Notes under the pieces: generated by a model
Databases searched by the model: none
What the model was told of the DNA's origin: nothing
Seen by the model: the letters and a program-made list of their open reading frames with translations, nothing else
Position numbers and translations under genes: made by a program
Shown: positions 1 through 7,067 of the stretch, piece by piece
Layout of the letters: each line of letters opens with the position of its first letter
Numbering within the stretch: position 1 is the stretch's first letter
DNA from: a virus
Virus record (IMG/VR): IMGVR_UViG_3300032770_000080
Span: 1-28,257 of that record
DNA length: 28,257 nt
Direction: 5' to 3' (one strand)

Positions 1-1
1 T

Positions 2-313
2 GCGGGCTTCAGCGCCCTCGCCTGCTTGCGACGCGGCACGTACACAGGCGGCGTGCTGACCTTTCCGCAATATCGCGTCGGTGCGGACATGCAAGACGGC
101 GACTTGATGCTGATGGATGCGCATCAATGGCACGGTAACACAAAAATGATCTGCGCCTGTGGTGACCAGGTGCAAAAGCGACCCTGTGTTACCTGCGGTG
201 CGGAGCGCATCAGCGTGGTGTGCTACTATCGCACGCGGATGGCCAAGTGCGGGACTGCAGAAGAAGAATATCAGCGAGCGCTGGACAACACAGAAAAACG
301 CTCCAAGCTATAG
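2..313 (+). CDS. 2-oxoglutarate/Fe(II) dioxygenase, TET/JBP-like, C-terminal part (5' truncated by window)
   Basis: The frame is open from base 2 to a TAG at 311-313, so the start lies outside the window. The visible residues show the end of a double-stranded beta-helix: a GTYTGG turn, a LTFPQY strand, then GDLMLMDAHQWHGN, whose HGN supplies the distal iron-binding His, and RISVVCYYRTRM, whose Arg would bind 2-oxoglutarate. This order is typical of phage TET/JBP-like enzymes, which oxidise methylated pyrimidines in DNA and take part in base hypermodification. A CxC...CxxC insertion between the His and Arg strands may bind zinc. The HxD iron ligands lie upstream and cannot be checked. The TerL ribosome site begins five bases after the stop, so the genes are probably co-transcribed. 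The family call rests on pattern recognition; another 2OG oxygenase is the main alternative. Confidence 0.6.
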   Translation, partial: AGFSALACLRRGTYTGGVLTFPQYRVGADMQDGDLMLMDAHQWHGNTKMICACGDQVQKRPCVTCGAERISVVCYYRTRMAKCGTAEEEYQRALDNTEKRSKL

Positions 314-328
314 CGGTAAGAGGTGAAT

Positions 329-2904
329 ATGCCGCCACGCAAGTCTACGCCTCTCGACGCGATGTCGTTGCAGGAAAAGAAAGCGCTGCTTCAGAAGATT
401 GAGTTCATGCAGCGCATGCTGGATAGCGACAGACCGCGTGCCTGGCGCAAGATCGCGCGCGTGAAGCAGTTGCCGCCGGATGATCCCTTGCACTGCACGG
501 ATGATGGTATCGGCAAGCCATGTGGATGTAAAGGAGTTGATAACGACTACAACATCCATCTCATTATGTGCGGGAGAGGCTGGGGAAAACTTGGGTGGGT
601 GCGAACTGGCTCATTGAGCAAGCGCTCAAAGAGCCAGGCGGCATCTGGGCAGTCATCGCACCCACGTTTCGAGACGTCCGCGCGACGTGTTTTGAGGGAC
701 CGAGCGGTATCCGCAAGCAGCTCCAGCCAGGGGAGGAAGTCCAGTGGCGACGCAATGAGCTGCGCCTGGACTTGGTGAACGGCAGCATTATCTACGGATT
801 CAGTGCTGATCAGCCTGAGCGACTTCGCGGAACAAACCTGTCTGGCTGCTGGTCAGATGAATTGTCGTCGTGGAGATACCCAGAAACTTGGTACGAGGGT
901 CTCATCCCCGCCCTGCGTATTGGCAAGAAACCGCGTGTTGTCATCACTACTACCCCGCGCCCCACTCGTCTCATCAAGGATCTCACATCGCGACGTGACG
1001 GAACTGTGCACATCACGCAGGCCGCCACCTGGGAAAACGCGAAGAACCTCTCTGAGACCGCGCTGAGTGAAATGCGTGCGCGCTACGAGGGCACGCGGCT
1101 AGGTCGCCAGGAGCTGGAAGGTCAGCTGCTGGAGGACTTGGAAGGTGCGCTGTGGAATCGCGCTGATATTGATGCAGCGCGAATTCGTGAAGACCAAGTG
1201 CCTGATCTGGTGCGCATTGTGGTGGCGATTGACCCGGCCGTCACCAATAATGACGACAGTGATGAAACCGGCATTGTGGTAGCCGGGGATGACGGCAACG
1301 GACACGGCTACATCCTGGCGGATCTGTCTATGATGGGCACACCGGAAAAATGCATGAAGACGGCGGTGGCTGCCTACCACAGATATGCAGCCGATTGTGT
1401 GGTGGCTGAAGTCAACAACGGCGGTGACTATCTGGGCGCGGTGCTGCGCGCGGCAGATCCTAACGTGCCCTATCACACGGTGCGCGCGTCGCGAGGGAAG
1501 GCGATTCGGGCGGAGCCGGTGAGTGCGCTCGCGGAGCAGCATCGTTTGCACCATGTTGGGCTGTTTCCAGAGCTAGAAGATCAAATGTGCAGTTTGACCC
1601 CTGGAATCAGCAATGGGCCAGATGATCGGGTAGATGCTTGCCTAGCTCGCGGAACGCTGGTCCTGACGGAACGCGGAAACATCCCGATTGAGGATGTCCG
1701 CGTGGATGATCTAGCCTGGACACGCATGGGTTGGAAAGCGGTAACTGCCACACGATGCACACAGCGTGATGCTCGTGTTATGACCGCTGTTCTTTCTGAC
1801 GGTAGCATGCTGACTGGTACTCCTGACCATCAAATCTGGACGGAACGTGGCTGGACACGCATGGATGCTCTCGTGTGTGGTGATACACTGTCTGCATGGA
1901 CGAACCACCAGCAACAGTCATCTACAGGGGACTCCTCTATCGGAGATATCCAGATAGCCCGCAACGAGGGCATCGAGTCTACTACCAGCGACGCACATCG
2001 ACAGGTATCACCACGCTCCATCGTGACATATGGAAATATGTCAATGGCAGGGACATCCCAGCGGGGTACCACATCCACCATAAGGACGAGAATCCGTTCA
2101 ACAACGAACCGGACAATCTCATTCTCCTCTCACCCGCTGAACACACCCACATCCATCCAGGAGAGCGACCAGATCCTTCCGAGCATCTGGCTGCCGTACG
2201 TCCCCTCGCCACAGAATGGCATCGCTCCGAAGCAGGGCGTGCATGGCATCAGGACCACGGCAAGCGGATGTGGGAAGACAGAGAACCAGAGCATCAGTTC
2301 ATCTGTGAGTCATGCGGAGAAGTCTCCTGGAGTTACGTTCCAGATACTCGCTTCTGCTCTCGGAAATGCAGCAGGAGAAAAGCCGACAGCGAACACAGAT
2401 TTGAAGTACAGGTCATCTGCCCTATATGTGGACGCGAATTCTGGCAGAACAAGTATCGCTCAAAACCCGAAACGTGCTCACACTACTGTGGTGCACAGCT
2501 ACGTAAACTCCGAAAAACATGACGTATATGATCTCACGATCGAAGATGTGCATGAATTCATAGCGAACGGTGTAGTTGTCCACAACTGTGTGTGGGCCGT
2601 GATGGAGCTGCGCGGTCTCAGCACAGCGAGCTGGCTCCAGGCGTATGGCATCCAGCGCTGTGAGCAGTGCAATAAGCCCTTCAGCGCGCAGGCGAGCCAG
2701 TGCAAGCATTGCGGTGCTGAGGCGACTCTTCCCCCCTCAAAGGAGAAGGAGGAGGAGTCGCCTTTGCCCGGCAGCTGGGCGGCTATTTATGCGATGAAGC
2801 GCTGCGATAAGGGGCACGCCTATCGCGGGGAGCAGGATACTTGCCCGCGCTGTGTGTCAGACACGTTCAGCTATCTGCGCTCGATTGGCTCTCCGGTGCG
2901 ATAG
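329..2904 (+). CDS. terL: Terminase large subunit, -1 frameshift in Walker A, intein-containing precursor
   Basis: TerL is the ATPase-nuclease that cuts and pumps DNA into the prohead. ATG 329 follows AAGAGG at 318-323. The N-terminal frame runs through GRGWGK and then needs a -1 shift at 583-589 to read GRGWGKTWVGA, a complete Walker A (residues 82-88). Unshifted, the frame ends at 778 with an unrelated tail. After the shift come Walker B (SDE, D177 E178), the TTTPRP coupling motif, and the RuvC-type nuclease acids D302 (AIDPA), E361 (VVAEVNN) and D436 (DDRVDA). An intein occupies residues 438-753, directly after D436. The precursor would be 858 residues and the spliced product about 542, normal for TerL. 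The C-terminus carries two zinc-ribbon-like CxxC pairs, an unusual addition. The alternative to recoding is one missing A in the assembly. No small terminase gene is visible. Confidence 0.93.
583..637 (+). promoter_or_regulatory. Putative -1 programmed frameshift signal in terL
   Basis: Bases 583-589 are G GGA AAA in the incoming frame, a canonical X XXY YYZ heptamer. Re-pairing one base back gives GGG AAA, then ACT TGG, exactly completing the Walker A GKT. Upstream, GGGAGAGG at 572-579 resembles the internal Shine-Dalgarno that stimulates bacterial -1 shifts such as dnaX, although Gly-Arg codons also force it. Downstream, 606-612 pairs with 631-637 and 614-619 pairs with 624-629, with one A-A mismatch and an AAGC loop: 13 base pairs. 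The 16-base spacer is longer than the usual 5-9. All three components are seen in the sequence; function is inferred. Confidence 0.6.
1639..2586 (+). other. TerL intein (316 residues) with split-apart splicing domains
   Basis: The intein starts at Cys (TGC 1639) in DDRVDA|CLARGTL and ends with VVVHN|C, with Asn at 2584-2586 and Cys as the +1 extein residue. Block A is CLARGTLVLTERG, block B is GTPDHQIWT (Thr and His), block F is VYDLTIEDVHEFIANG and block G is VVVHN with the penultimate His. All residues for standard class 1 splicing are present. Joining the exteins gives DDRVDACVWAVMEL, a normal TerL nuclease motif. The N-domain (about 85 residues) and the C-domain (about 24 residues) flank a roughly 205-residue Ser/Thr-rich stretch with no homing-endonuclease motif in this frame. 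That stretch is the other-frame reading of the HNH gene at 1896-2522. Confidence 0.92.
1896..2522 (+). CDS. HNH homing endonuclease nested out of frame inside the TerL intein
   Basis: The 208-residue protein has a typical phage HNH nuclease: a short N-terminal YRGLLYRRY strand, LHRDIWKYVNG, then the beta-beta-alpha metal finger with H61 H62 K63 D64, N69 N70 and N74 L75 (HHKDENPFNNEPDNL). Two C-terminal zinc-finger-like units follow (CESC...CSRKC near 138-158; CPIC...CSHYC near 175-198), which in this family help DNA recognition. ATG 1896 lies just after an in-frame TGA at 1881, and the ribosome site is weak. The stop at 2520-2522 lies exactly where the intein C-domain resumes. The gene sits -1 relative to the intein frame, which stays open throughout, so both proteins are encoded by the same bases. 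The nuclease would cleave intein-less terL alleles. The start is less sure than the fold. Confidence 0.88.
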   Translation: MDEPPATVIYRGLLYRRYPDSPQRGHRVYYQRRTSTGITTLHRDIWKYVNGRDIPAGYHIHHKDENPFNNEPDNLILLSPAEHTHIHPGERPDPSEHLAAVRPLATEWHRSEAGRAWHQDHGKRMWEDREPEHQFICESCGEVSWSYVPDTRFCSRKCSRRKADSEHRFEVQVICPICGREFWQNKYRSKPETCSHYCGAQLRKLRKT

Positions 2905-2913
2905 TATGCTAGC

Positions 2914-3177
2914 ATGGCAGAAGAAATCACAGATGACGAACGTGCATATGCTCAGGCGGTTTTCGCTCATCAGATAGATGGCAAATCAGCATGCGAATTC
3001 TGCGGCGGACTGCATTCTCGCATGTGTCGTCGCGTGAAAGAAATTACCTATCACACGAATGGGGAACTCCGTCGCATTCGATTCTGGAGAGACGATGAAT
3101 GGGACGCTAGCGACGTTATCTGGCCGGAGGACGTGTATGACGAAGGAGAGCTAGTCAATGAGCGAGAGCAAGCCTGA
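2914..3177 (+). CDS. Small conserved-looking phage protein with CxxC-H-C zinc-binding motif
   Basis: The 87-residue protein begins 10 bases after the terL stop. Residues near 28-39 read CEFCGGLHSRMC, which can chelate zinc, followed by a basic RRVK and an amphipathic beta-rich stretch ending in an acidic WPEDVYDEGE tail. I recognise the FCGG-H-C-RVK pattern as common in small proteins beside phage terminases, but no function is known to me. No clear Shine-Dalgarno precedes ATG 2914, and translation may be coupled to terL. Its last 20 bases overlap the next gene in a different frame. Confidence 0.75.
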   Translation: MAEEITDDERAYAQAVFAHQIDGKSACEFCGGLHSRMCRRVKEITYHTNGELRRIRFWRDDEWDASDVIWPEDVYDEGELVNEREQA

Positions 3178-3325
3178 AGCCGATCCGCTGACCGCGCTGA
3201 TGCAGGGCGCAGCGATGATGCATGAAATGTATGTCTCGCTGCAGAATGCCGGTTTCACGAAAAACGAGGCTCTTGCCATTGTCATCGCGCAGATGATTAA
3301 CGGCATGAACAATCCACAGCAGTAG
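3158..3325 (+). CDS. 55-residue hypothetical phage protein
   Basis: ATG 3158 is preceded by a strong AAGGAG at 3143-3148 that lies inside the preceding gene. The product is soluble and mostly helical: a short charged N-terminus, then DPLTALMQGAAMMHEMY and an AGFTKNEALAIVIAQMI helix. The pattern of two amphipathic helices around a GFT turn is frequent in small proteins encoded near terminase and portal genes of actinobacterial phages. I know of no assigned function. Position and ribosome site argue strongly that it is translated. A role in packaging or head assembly is only suggested by location. Confidence 0.72.
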   Translation: MSESKPEADPLTALMQGAAMMHEMYVSLQNAGFTKNEALAIVIAQMINGMNNPQQ

Positions 3326-3345
3326 CAGAAAGGCAGTGCAGTATT

Positions 3346-3837
3346 ATGGCAGGTCGCGTTTACACGGCTACCTCGTACATTGTTCCCTTCACCACCACAA
3401 CCGTCACGCCTTTTATGGCTGGCTCGGTGCCTACCACGGCAACACTGGACATTCAGGCTATCCGCATCGGCTTTTACACTAGCTCTGGTGTGTCGTATCC
3501 GTCCAACGGCGCGGTGCTGTGCCAGCTCAGTCGTCTCACCGGCGCTATCGGCGGCGGCAGCAGCATCACCGCGCGCATCGCCCCGCATAACCCCAGCGAC
3601 ATCGCCAGCAACATCGGCAGTCTCGTGGATGGCAGCGCATCAATTACAGGCACCACACAGGGCGTCAACCTGTGGCAGCAGTCGCTGCCGTTCACCGCTG
3701 GCGCGAACTGGGCGGAATGGGTGACGCCAGGCAGCGAATGGCGCATTTCCGCTAACACCGAATTCGGCATCTTCCTCACCACGCAGTCTGCTGGTACGGG
3801 GACAGATGTTGTGATGGAACTTACCTGGGTCGAGTAA
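3346..3837 (+). CDS. Putative minor virion protein, beta-rich
   Basis: The 163-residue protein is rich in Ser, Thr, Gly and Ala with alternating hydrophobic strands and no signal peptide or membrane segment. It begins MAGRVYTATSYIVPF and ends in a DVVMELTWVE strand, as a jelly-roll or immunoglobulin-like sandwich would. The tract GGGSSITARIAPHNPSD and a GVNLWQQSLPFTAG strand give no catalytic pattern. ATG 3346 follows AAAGG at 3329-3333 at a rather long spacing. It opens the block of appendage-like genes that ends at 13093. Structural role is inferred from composition and context only; a head fibre or baseplate decoration is possible. Confidence 0.6.
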   Translation: MAGRVYTATSYIVPFTTTTVTPFMAGSVPTTATLDIQAIRIGFYTSSGVSYPSNGAVLCQLSRLTGAIGGGSSITARIAPHNPSDIASNIGSLVDGSASITGTTQGVNLWQQSLPFTAGANWAEWVTPGSEWRISANTEFGIFLTTQSAGTGTDVVMELTWVE

Positions 3838-3865
3838 GAAACGGGACAGGTAACAGGCGGCGCGA

Positions 3866-3970
3866 ATGAGCACATATAGCTTGATGGACGGTGTGTCCGG
3901 ACGACCTGGTGTGGGGTCGTCCGGCATCCATCTGCTGCGCTTTCACACTTACACCCTGAAGGTCCAGTAA
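3866..3970 (+). CDS. 34-residue ORF, apparent truncated duplicate of the next gene's N-terminus
   Basis: The reading frame MSTYSLMDGVSGRPGVGSSG matches the opening of the next protein (MTIWSLMDGG...RPGVGSSG) at residue and base level, including a shared GGTGTGGGGTCGTCCGG stretch. It then diverges into a short unrelated tail and stops with TAA immediately followed by the ATG of the 3971 gene, in the same frame. It may be the leftover 5' end of a deleted paralogue or a small expressed leader. No good Shine-Dalgarno is seen before it. I favour remnant over functional gene. Confidence 0.45.
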   Translation: MSTYSLMDGVSGRPGVGSSGIHLLRFHTYTLKVQ

Positions 3971-5206
3971 ATGACTATCTGGAGCTTGATGGATGGCGGT
4001 CCGCAGGGAGGTGTCCTGCCAGATCGTCCCGGTGTGGGGTCGTCCGGTACCCAGCCGCCCGCCACGGCTGTCTCTTACTCTGGTAATTACATCGCCGGGC
4101 TTGTTTTCCAGGTCACTCAGGGCGGCATGTGGTTCCAGGGATATCGATGGTGGGTCGCCAATTCCAATCAGGACACTGCGGCGCAGAAATTCGCGTTGTG
4201 GAATCTGGCCGCCGCCAATGGCTCAGGTGCTGCGAGCAACATCCCGACCGGCACTATCACATCCGGGGCGCTCACTGCTGGGCAGTTTAATACTGTCATG
4301 CTTTCCTCACCGATCGCGCTGACCCCGAACACTCCCTATCTCGCCACCACTGGTGGCGCGCTGACCCATGGATTCCCCGACACCACAAACCAGTTCGGCT
4401 CCGGTAATCTATACACTAGCGGAATCACGAATGGTCCCCTGGTCGCGTACAGCAGCAGCGGCGGATCAAGTCCGATTAGCCCCGGTTCTTTCCCGCAGCA
4501 GCCATTCACTACGGCTGGCAGCGATCCATCGGTAACGTTCCCGAACTTCAATAACGCCAACGATCTGCTCTGGATCGACGTCATCGTCAGTGATCAGCCA
4601 CCTGGCGGAGTACTGTCATATCGAGCGTGGCCAAATCTGGTAACACCGTTCCCGAGCAATCTGACATCCCCCACCGACACGACTGGGTACACCCTGGCCT
4701 TCGAGTTCTCCCTGACTCAGGCGTGCACGCTGGACAGGATCTGGCATTATTCACCGCCCACGGTGACTGGCCTGCCGTCGCGCTGCCTGATCTGGGATGT
4801 AGCCACTCAGCTCGCGGTGTCCGGCACCGACAATAGCTCGCCGTCCTGGTCAGGGGCGGCGGGATCTGGATGGGTGTCTTGCGACTACACCAGTTCCGGT
4901 GTGACTTTGAATGCATTGCACGCCTACAAGGTATCAACGTTCAGCGGCCCAGGAGTCACGTGGTTTGGTGCCAATGCTGATATTTTCGGTAACGGCGGTC
5001 CTGACAGCGCGGGGTTCACGAACGGGCCGCTGGTCATCCCAAACAATGCGAGCGCCTCGATCGGGCAGCAGAGCTGGCGACAGGTGTCGTTCGGCTACCC
5101 GAACGCATCATCAGATCCAGAGGCCGACTGGATAGACGTGGAAGTCACTCCTGCCGCCACGCCGCCGGTCACGCAGATCGCCTACTCAATGCGGATGATG
5201 CCTTAA
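3971..5206 (+). CDS. Virion protein with two DUF4082-like domains
   Basis: The 411-residue protein has two tandem beta-sandwich units, roughly residues 28-207 and 225-400. Each runs from a strand with a YRWW or IWHY turn, through a short LWN or IWDV strand, to a late TPNTPYLATT or LNALHAYKVST strand, and closes with LLWIDVIV or ADWIDVEV. That layout matches DUF4082, a carbohydrate-associated fold found in actinobacterial secreted proteins and phage appendages. No catalytic motif is seen, so a binding or spacer role is more likely than an enzyme. ATG 3971 abuts the preceding TAA. It is followed by a GGAGGG ribosome site for the next gene. Confidence 0.62.
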   Translation: MTIWSLMDGGPQGGVLPDRPGVGSSGTQPPATAVSYSGNYIAGLVFQVTQGGMWFQGYRWWVANSNQDTAAQKFALWNLAAANGSGAASNIPTGTITSGALTAGQFNTVMLSSPIALTPNTPYLATTGGALTHGFPDTTNQFGSGNLYTSGITNGPLVAYSSSGGSSPISPGSFPQQPFTTAGSDPSVTFPNFNNANDLLWIDVIVSDQPPGGVLSYRAWPNLVTPFPSNLTSPTDTTGYTLAFEFSLTQACTLDRIWHYSPPTVTGLPSRCLIWDVATQLAVSGTDNSSPSWSGAAGSGWVSCDYTSSGVTLNALHAYKVSTFSGPGVTWFGANADIFGNGGPDSAGFTNGPLVIPNNASASIGQQSWRQVSFGYPNASSDPEADWIDVEVTPAATPPVTQIAYSMRMMP

Positions 5207-5225
5207 CTCGCGCGGAGGGAGCACT

Positions 5226-7067
5226 ATGCGTGTTGCTGCTGTCCCGGTGAAGATCGGCACCGGGATACTTCCCCACCTGGCTGTTCCGACAGCTACCGGG
5301 CAGCAGCAGCTCCTGACTGCTTTCGCCGCAGCGGGTCCATGGATTGCGCATAGTCTGGGTACTGCTTCTACCTCCGTGACAATAGGCACGGTGGCAGTCG
5401 GCGACGTCCTGGTCCTCGCGCTGGGCTGCGGCGGATTTGGCCCCGGTGGAGTCAGCGCATTGTCTTCAGGTGTATCCGGGGGTGGAGTCAGCACTTGGCA
5501 GCGCGCAACTGGATACTTGTGGACTAGCGCCCCCACGCTGACTGAGATCTGGTGGGGAGAAATCACCACTTTGTCTCCGACGCCGGTCACAGTCAACAAT
5601 CCTAGCCTCGCATCAGAATATAATCGATTGTGGATTGCAGAATTTTCTGCGACCGGCTCGGATCTGGTCTGGGAGATTGCTGCCGTGACACCCGCGTCAG
5701 CTAGTTCTGGTTCCTCTGCGCTAGGTCCCACCACATCAATCGTTACTTATCCCCTGCTGACTGGCACTGGGCTGTACGTCGGCGGCAACATAGGTTTGTT
5801 CGGTACCTTGTCCGGCACGGCAACTGGATGGACGTTCACCACCATCGATAGCCATTTTATGGTCGCAGACAACACATCTGTGACTGATGGTACCGTCACT
5901 GGGACTGACACTCAAAGTGACACGATGAATCCGGTGTCCGCGCTGTTCACCGTCACCGGCATTATCGAGCCGCTGTCAATTCCGTCCACTGCACTGCCCG
6001 GCGGATACGCTACCCAGCTGTACCCCTCGATGAACACTGTAGGCGTCGAGGGACTGTCTACAGAAGCGACGACTTTGACTGCTGTCGGCGGTGTTCCGCC
6101 GTACACGTGGACAATCACGTCGGGATCGCTGCCTGCTGGGCTGTCCCTGTCATCTGCTGGACTGATCAGTGGCACGGCCAGCGTCGCCGGGACATCATCG
6201 TTCACCGCGCAGGTCACCGATTCCGCCAGCAGCACTGTATCGGCTGGCTTCTCTATCACGATCGCCGCCGCTCCCGCAGTAGTATTCAACGGAGCCTACC
6301 CCGCTGGGCCGACTCAGTGGAATAATCCGGGTACCGACTCGCAGCTGGCTCTCGGGGCGATCATGACGCCGCTGTCGATGAACCTGAACGTCTGGGGTCC
6401 AGTCACCAGTCCCCAGGAAACCGCCACCTCAACCGTTTGGTCGACACGGAACTGGACGGTGTATTTCAACGCCGATGAACCATCGGGGCAAATCGGCCAG
6501 GTGACCGCCTACCCGAACAGCGCCCTGTACCCAATCACATTCACCTGGAACACGTACAGCTACATCCTGACCGGCTGGGATGTCACCATGCCGCCCTGGG
6601 ATGCGTCGATCATCGCGTCGGCCGCCTACGACAACTTCATCCCAGCGGGCGACGTGATTGCTGGTCCCGCTGGCGCTGGCGGGCAGGTGCCGCACGTGAA
6701 TGAAATTATGCATCACTACGCGCACATCAATCGAGGTGGATCAGACGCTCCGATAGCGTTCTACGGCGCTGTGCAATTCGGCGGATACACCGTCAACGGC
6801 ATCCCCCTCCCGGTGACCTACTGGAATGTGTCCATCGGATCGACTGCCGCGTTTTTTGATCAGTGCTCCCCATCCGGGGTGTCCGTCAACTGGACCATGT
6901 CAGCTGGTGCCATCGACTATCTGGCGATGCTGAACTGGCTGGTTGCCGAGGGATACATCTCGTCCACTAGCAGTCTGACCGGGATGGGTAATGGGTACGA
7001 GGTCTGCAACACCAGCGGCGTCACACAGCCGTTCCAGATGAACAACTGGTGGTGCCAGGCGGGATGA
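5226..7067 (+). CDS. Virion-associated putative GH12-like glycosidase with Ig-like domain
   Basis: The 613-residue protein starts after GGAGGG at 5214-5219. Residues about 40-250 form the same beta-sandwich module (GDVLVLAL...WWGEI...LWIAEFS) seen at the start of the 8558 and 9314 products. Residues about 287-349 are a putative-Ig (He_PIG) domain: GGVPPYTWTITSGSLPAGL then GLISGTASVAGTSSFTAQV. The last 230 residues resemble glycoside hydrolase family 12: SAAYDNF, then VNEIMHHYAH with E493 as candidate nucleophile, and near the end GNGYEVC with E592 as candidate acid/base. Family 12 cleaves beta-1,4-glucans and xyloglucan. The 100-residue spacing and both Glu contexts fit, but overall similarity is weak to the eye. 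The gene overlaps the apiosidase-like gene by ATGA. Confidence 0.55.
   Translation: MRVAAVPVKIGTGILPHLAVPTATGQQQLLTAFAAAGPWIAHSLGTASTSVTIGTVAVGDVLVLALGCGGFGPGGVSALSSGVSGGGVSTWQRATGYLWTSAPTLTEIWWGEITTLSPTPVTVNNPSLASEYNRLWIAEFSATGSDLVWEIAAVTPASASSGSSALGPTTSIVTYPLLTGTGLYVGGNIGLFGTLSGTATGWTFTTIDSHFMVADNTSVTDGTVTGTDTQSDTMNPVSALFTVTGIIEPLSIPSTALPGGYATQLYPSMNTVGVEGLSTEATTLTAVGGVPPYTWTITSGSLPAGLSLSSAGLISGTASVAGTSSFTAQVTDSASSTVSAGFSITIAAAPAVVFNGAYPAGPTQWNNPGTDSQLALGAIMTPLSMNLNVWGPVTSPQETATSTVWSTRNWTVYFNADEPSGQIGQVTAYPNSALYPITFTWNTYSYILTGWDVTMPPWDASIIASAAYDNFIPAGDVIAGPAGAGGQVPHVNEIMHHYAHINRGGSDAPIAFYGAVQFGGYTVNGIPLPVTYWNVSIGSTAAFFDQCSPSGVSVNWTMSAGAIDYLAMLNWLVAEGYISSTSSLTGMGNGYEVCNTSGVTQPFQMNNWWCQAG

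Noticed and set aside
589-778. Functional tail of the unshifted TerL frame
   Set aside because: The 62-codon extension is Ser/Arg-rich with no motif, as expected of a non-coding frame.
568-2904. Independent GTG start for TerL at 568
   Set aside because: It would begin inside the Walker A motif, replace GRGW with RERL and lack the conserved N-terminus. No ribosome site precedes it.
7049-7063. GTG start for the apiosidase-like gene
   Set aside because: ATG 7064 forms the usual ATGA coupling with the upstream stop; GTG 7049 adds only five residues and has no better ribosome site.
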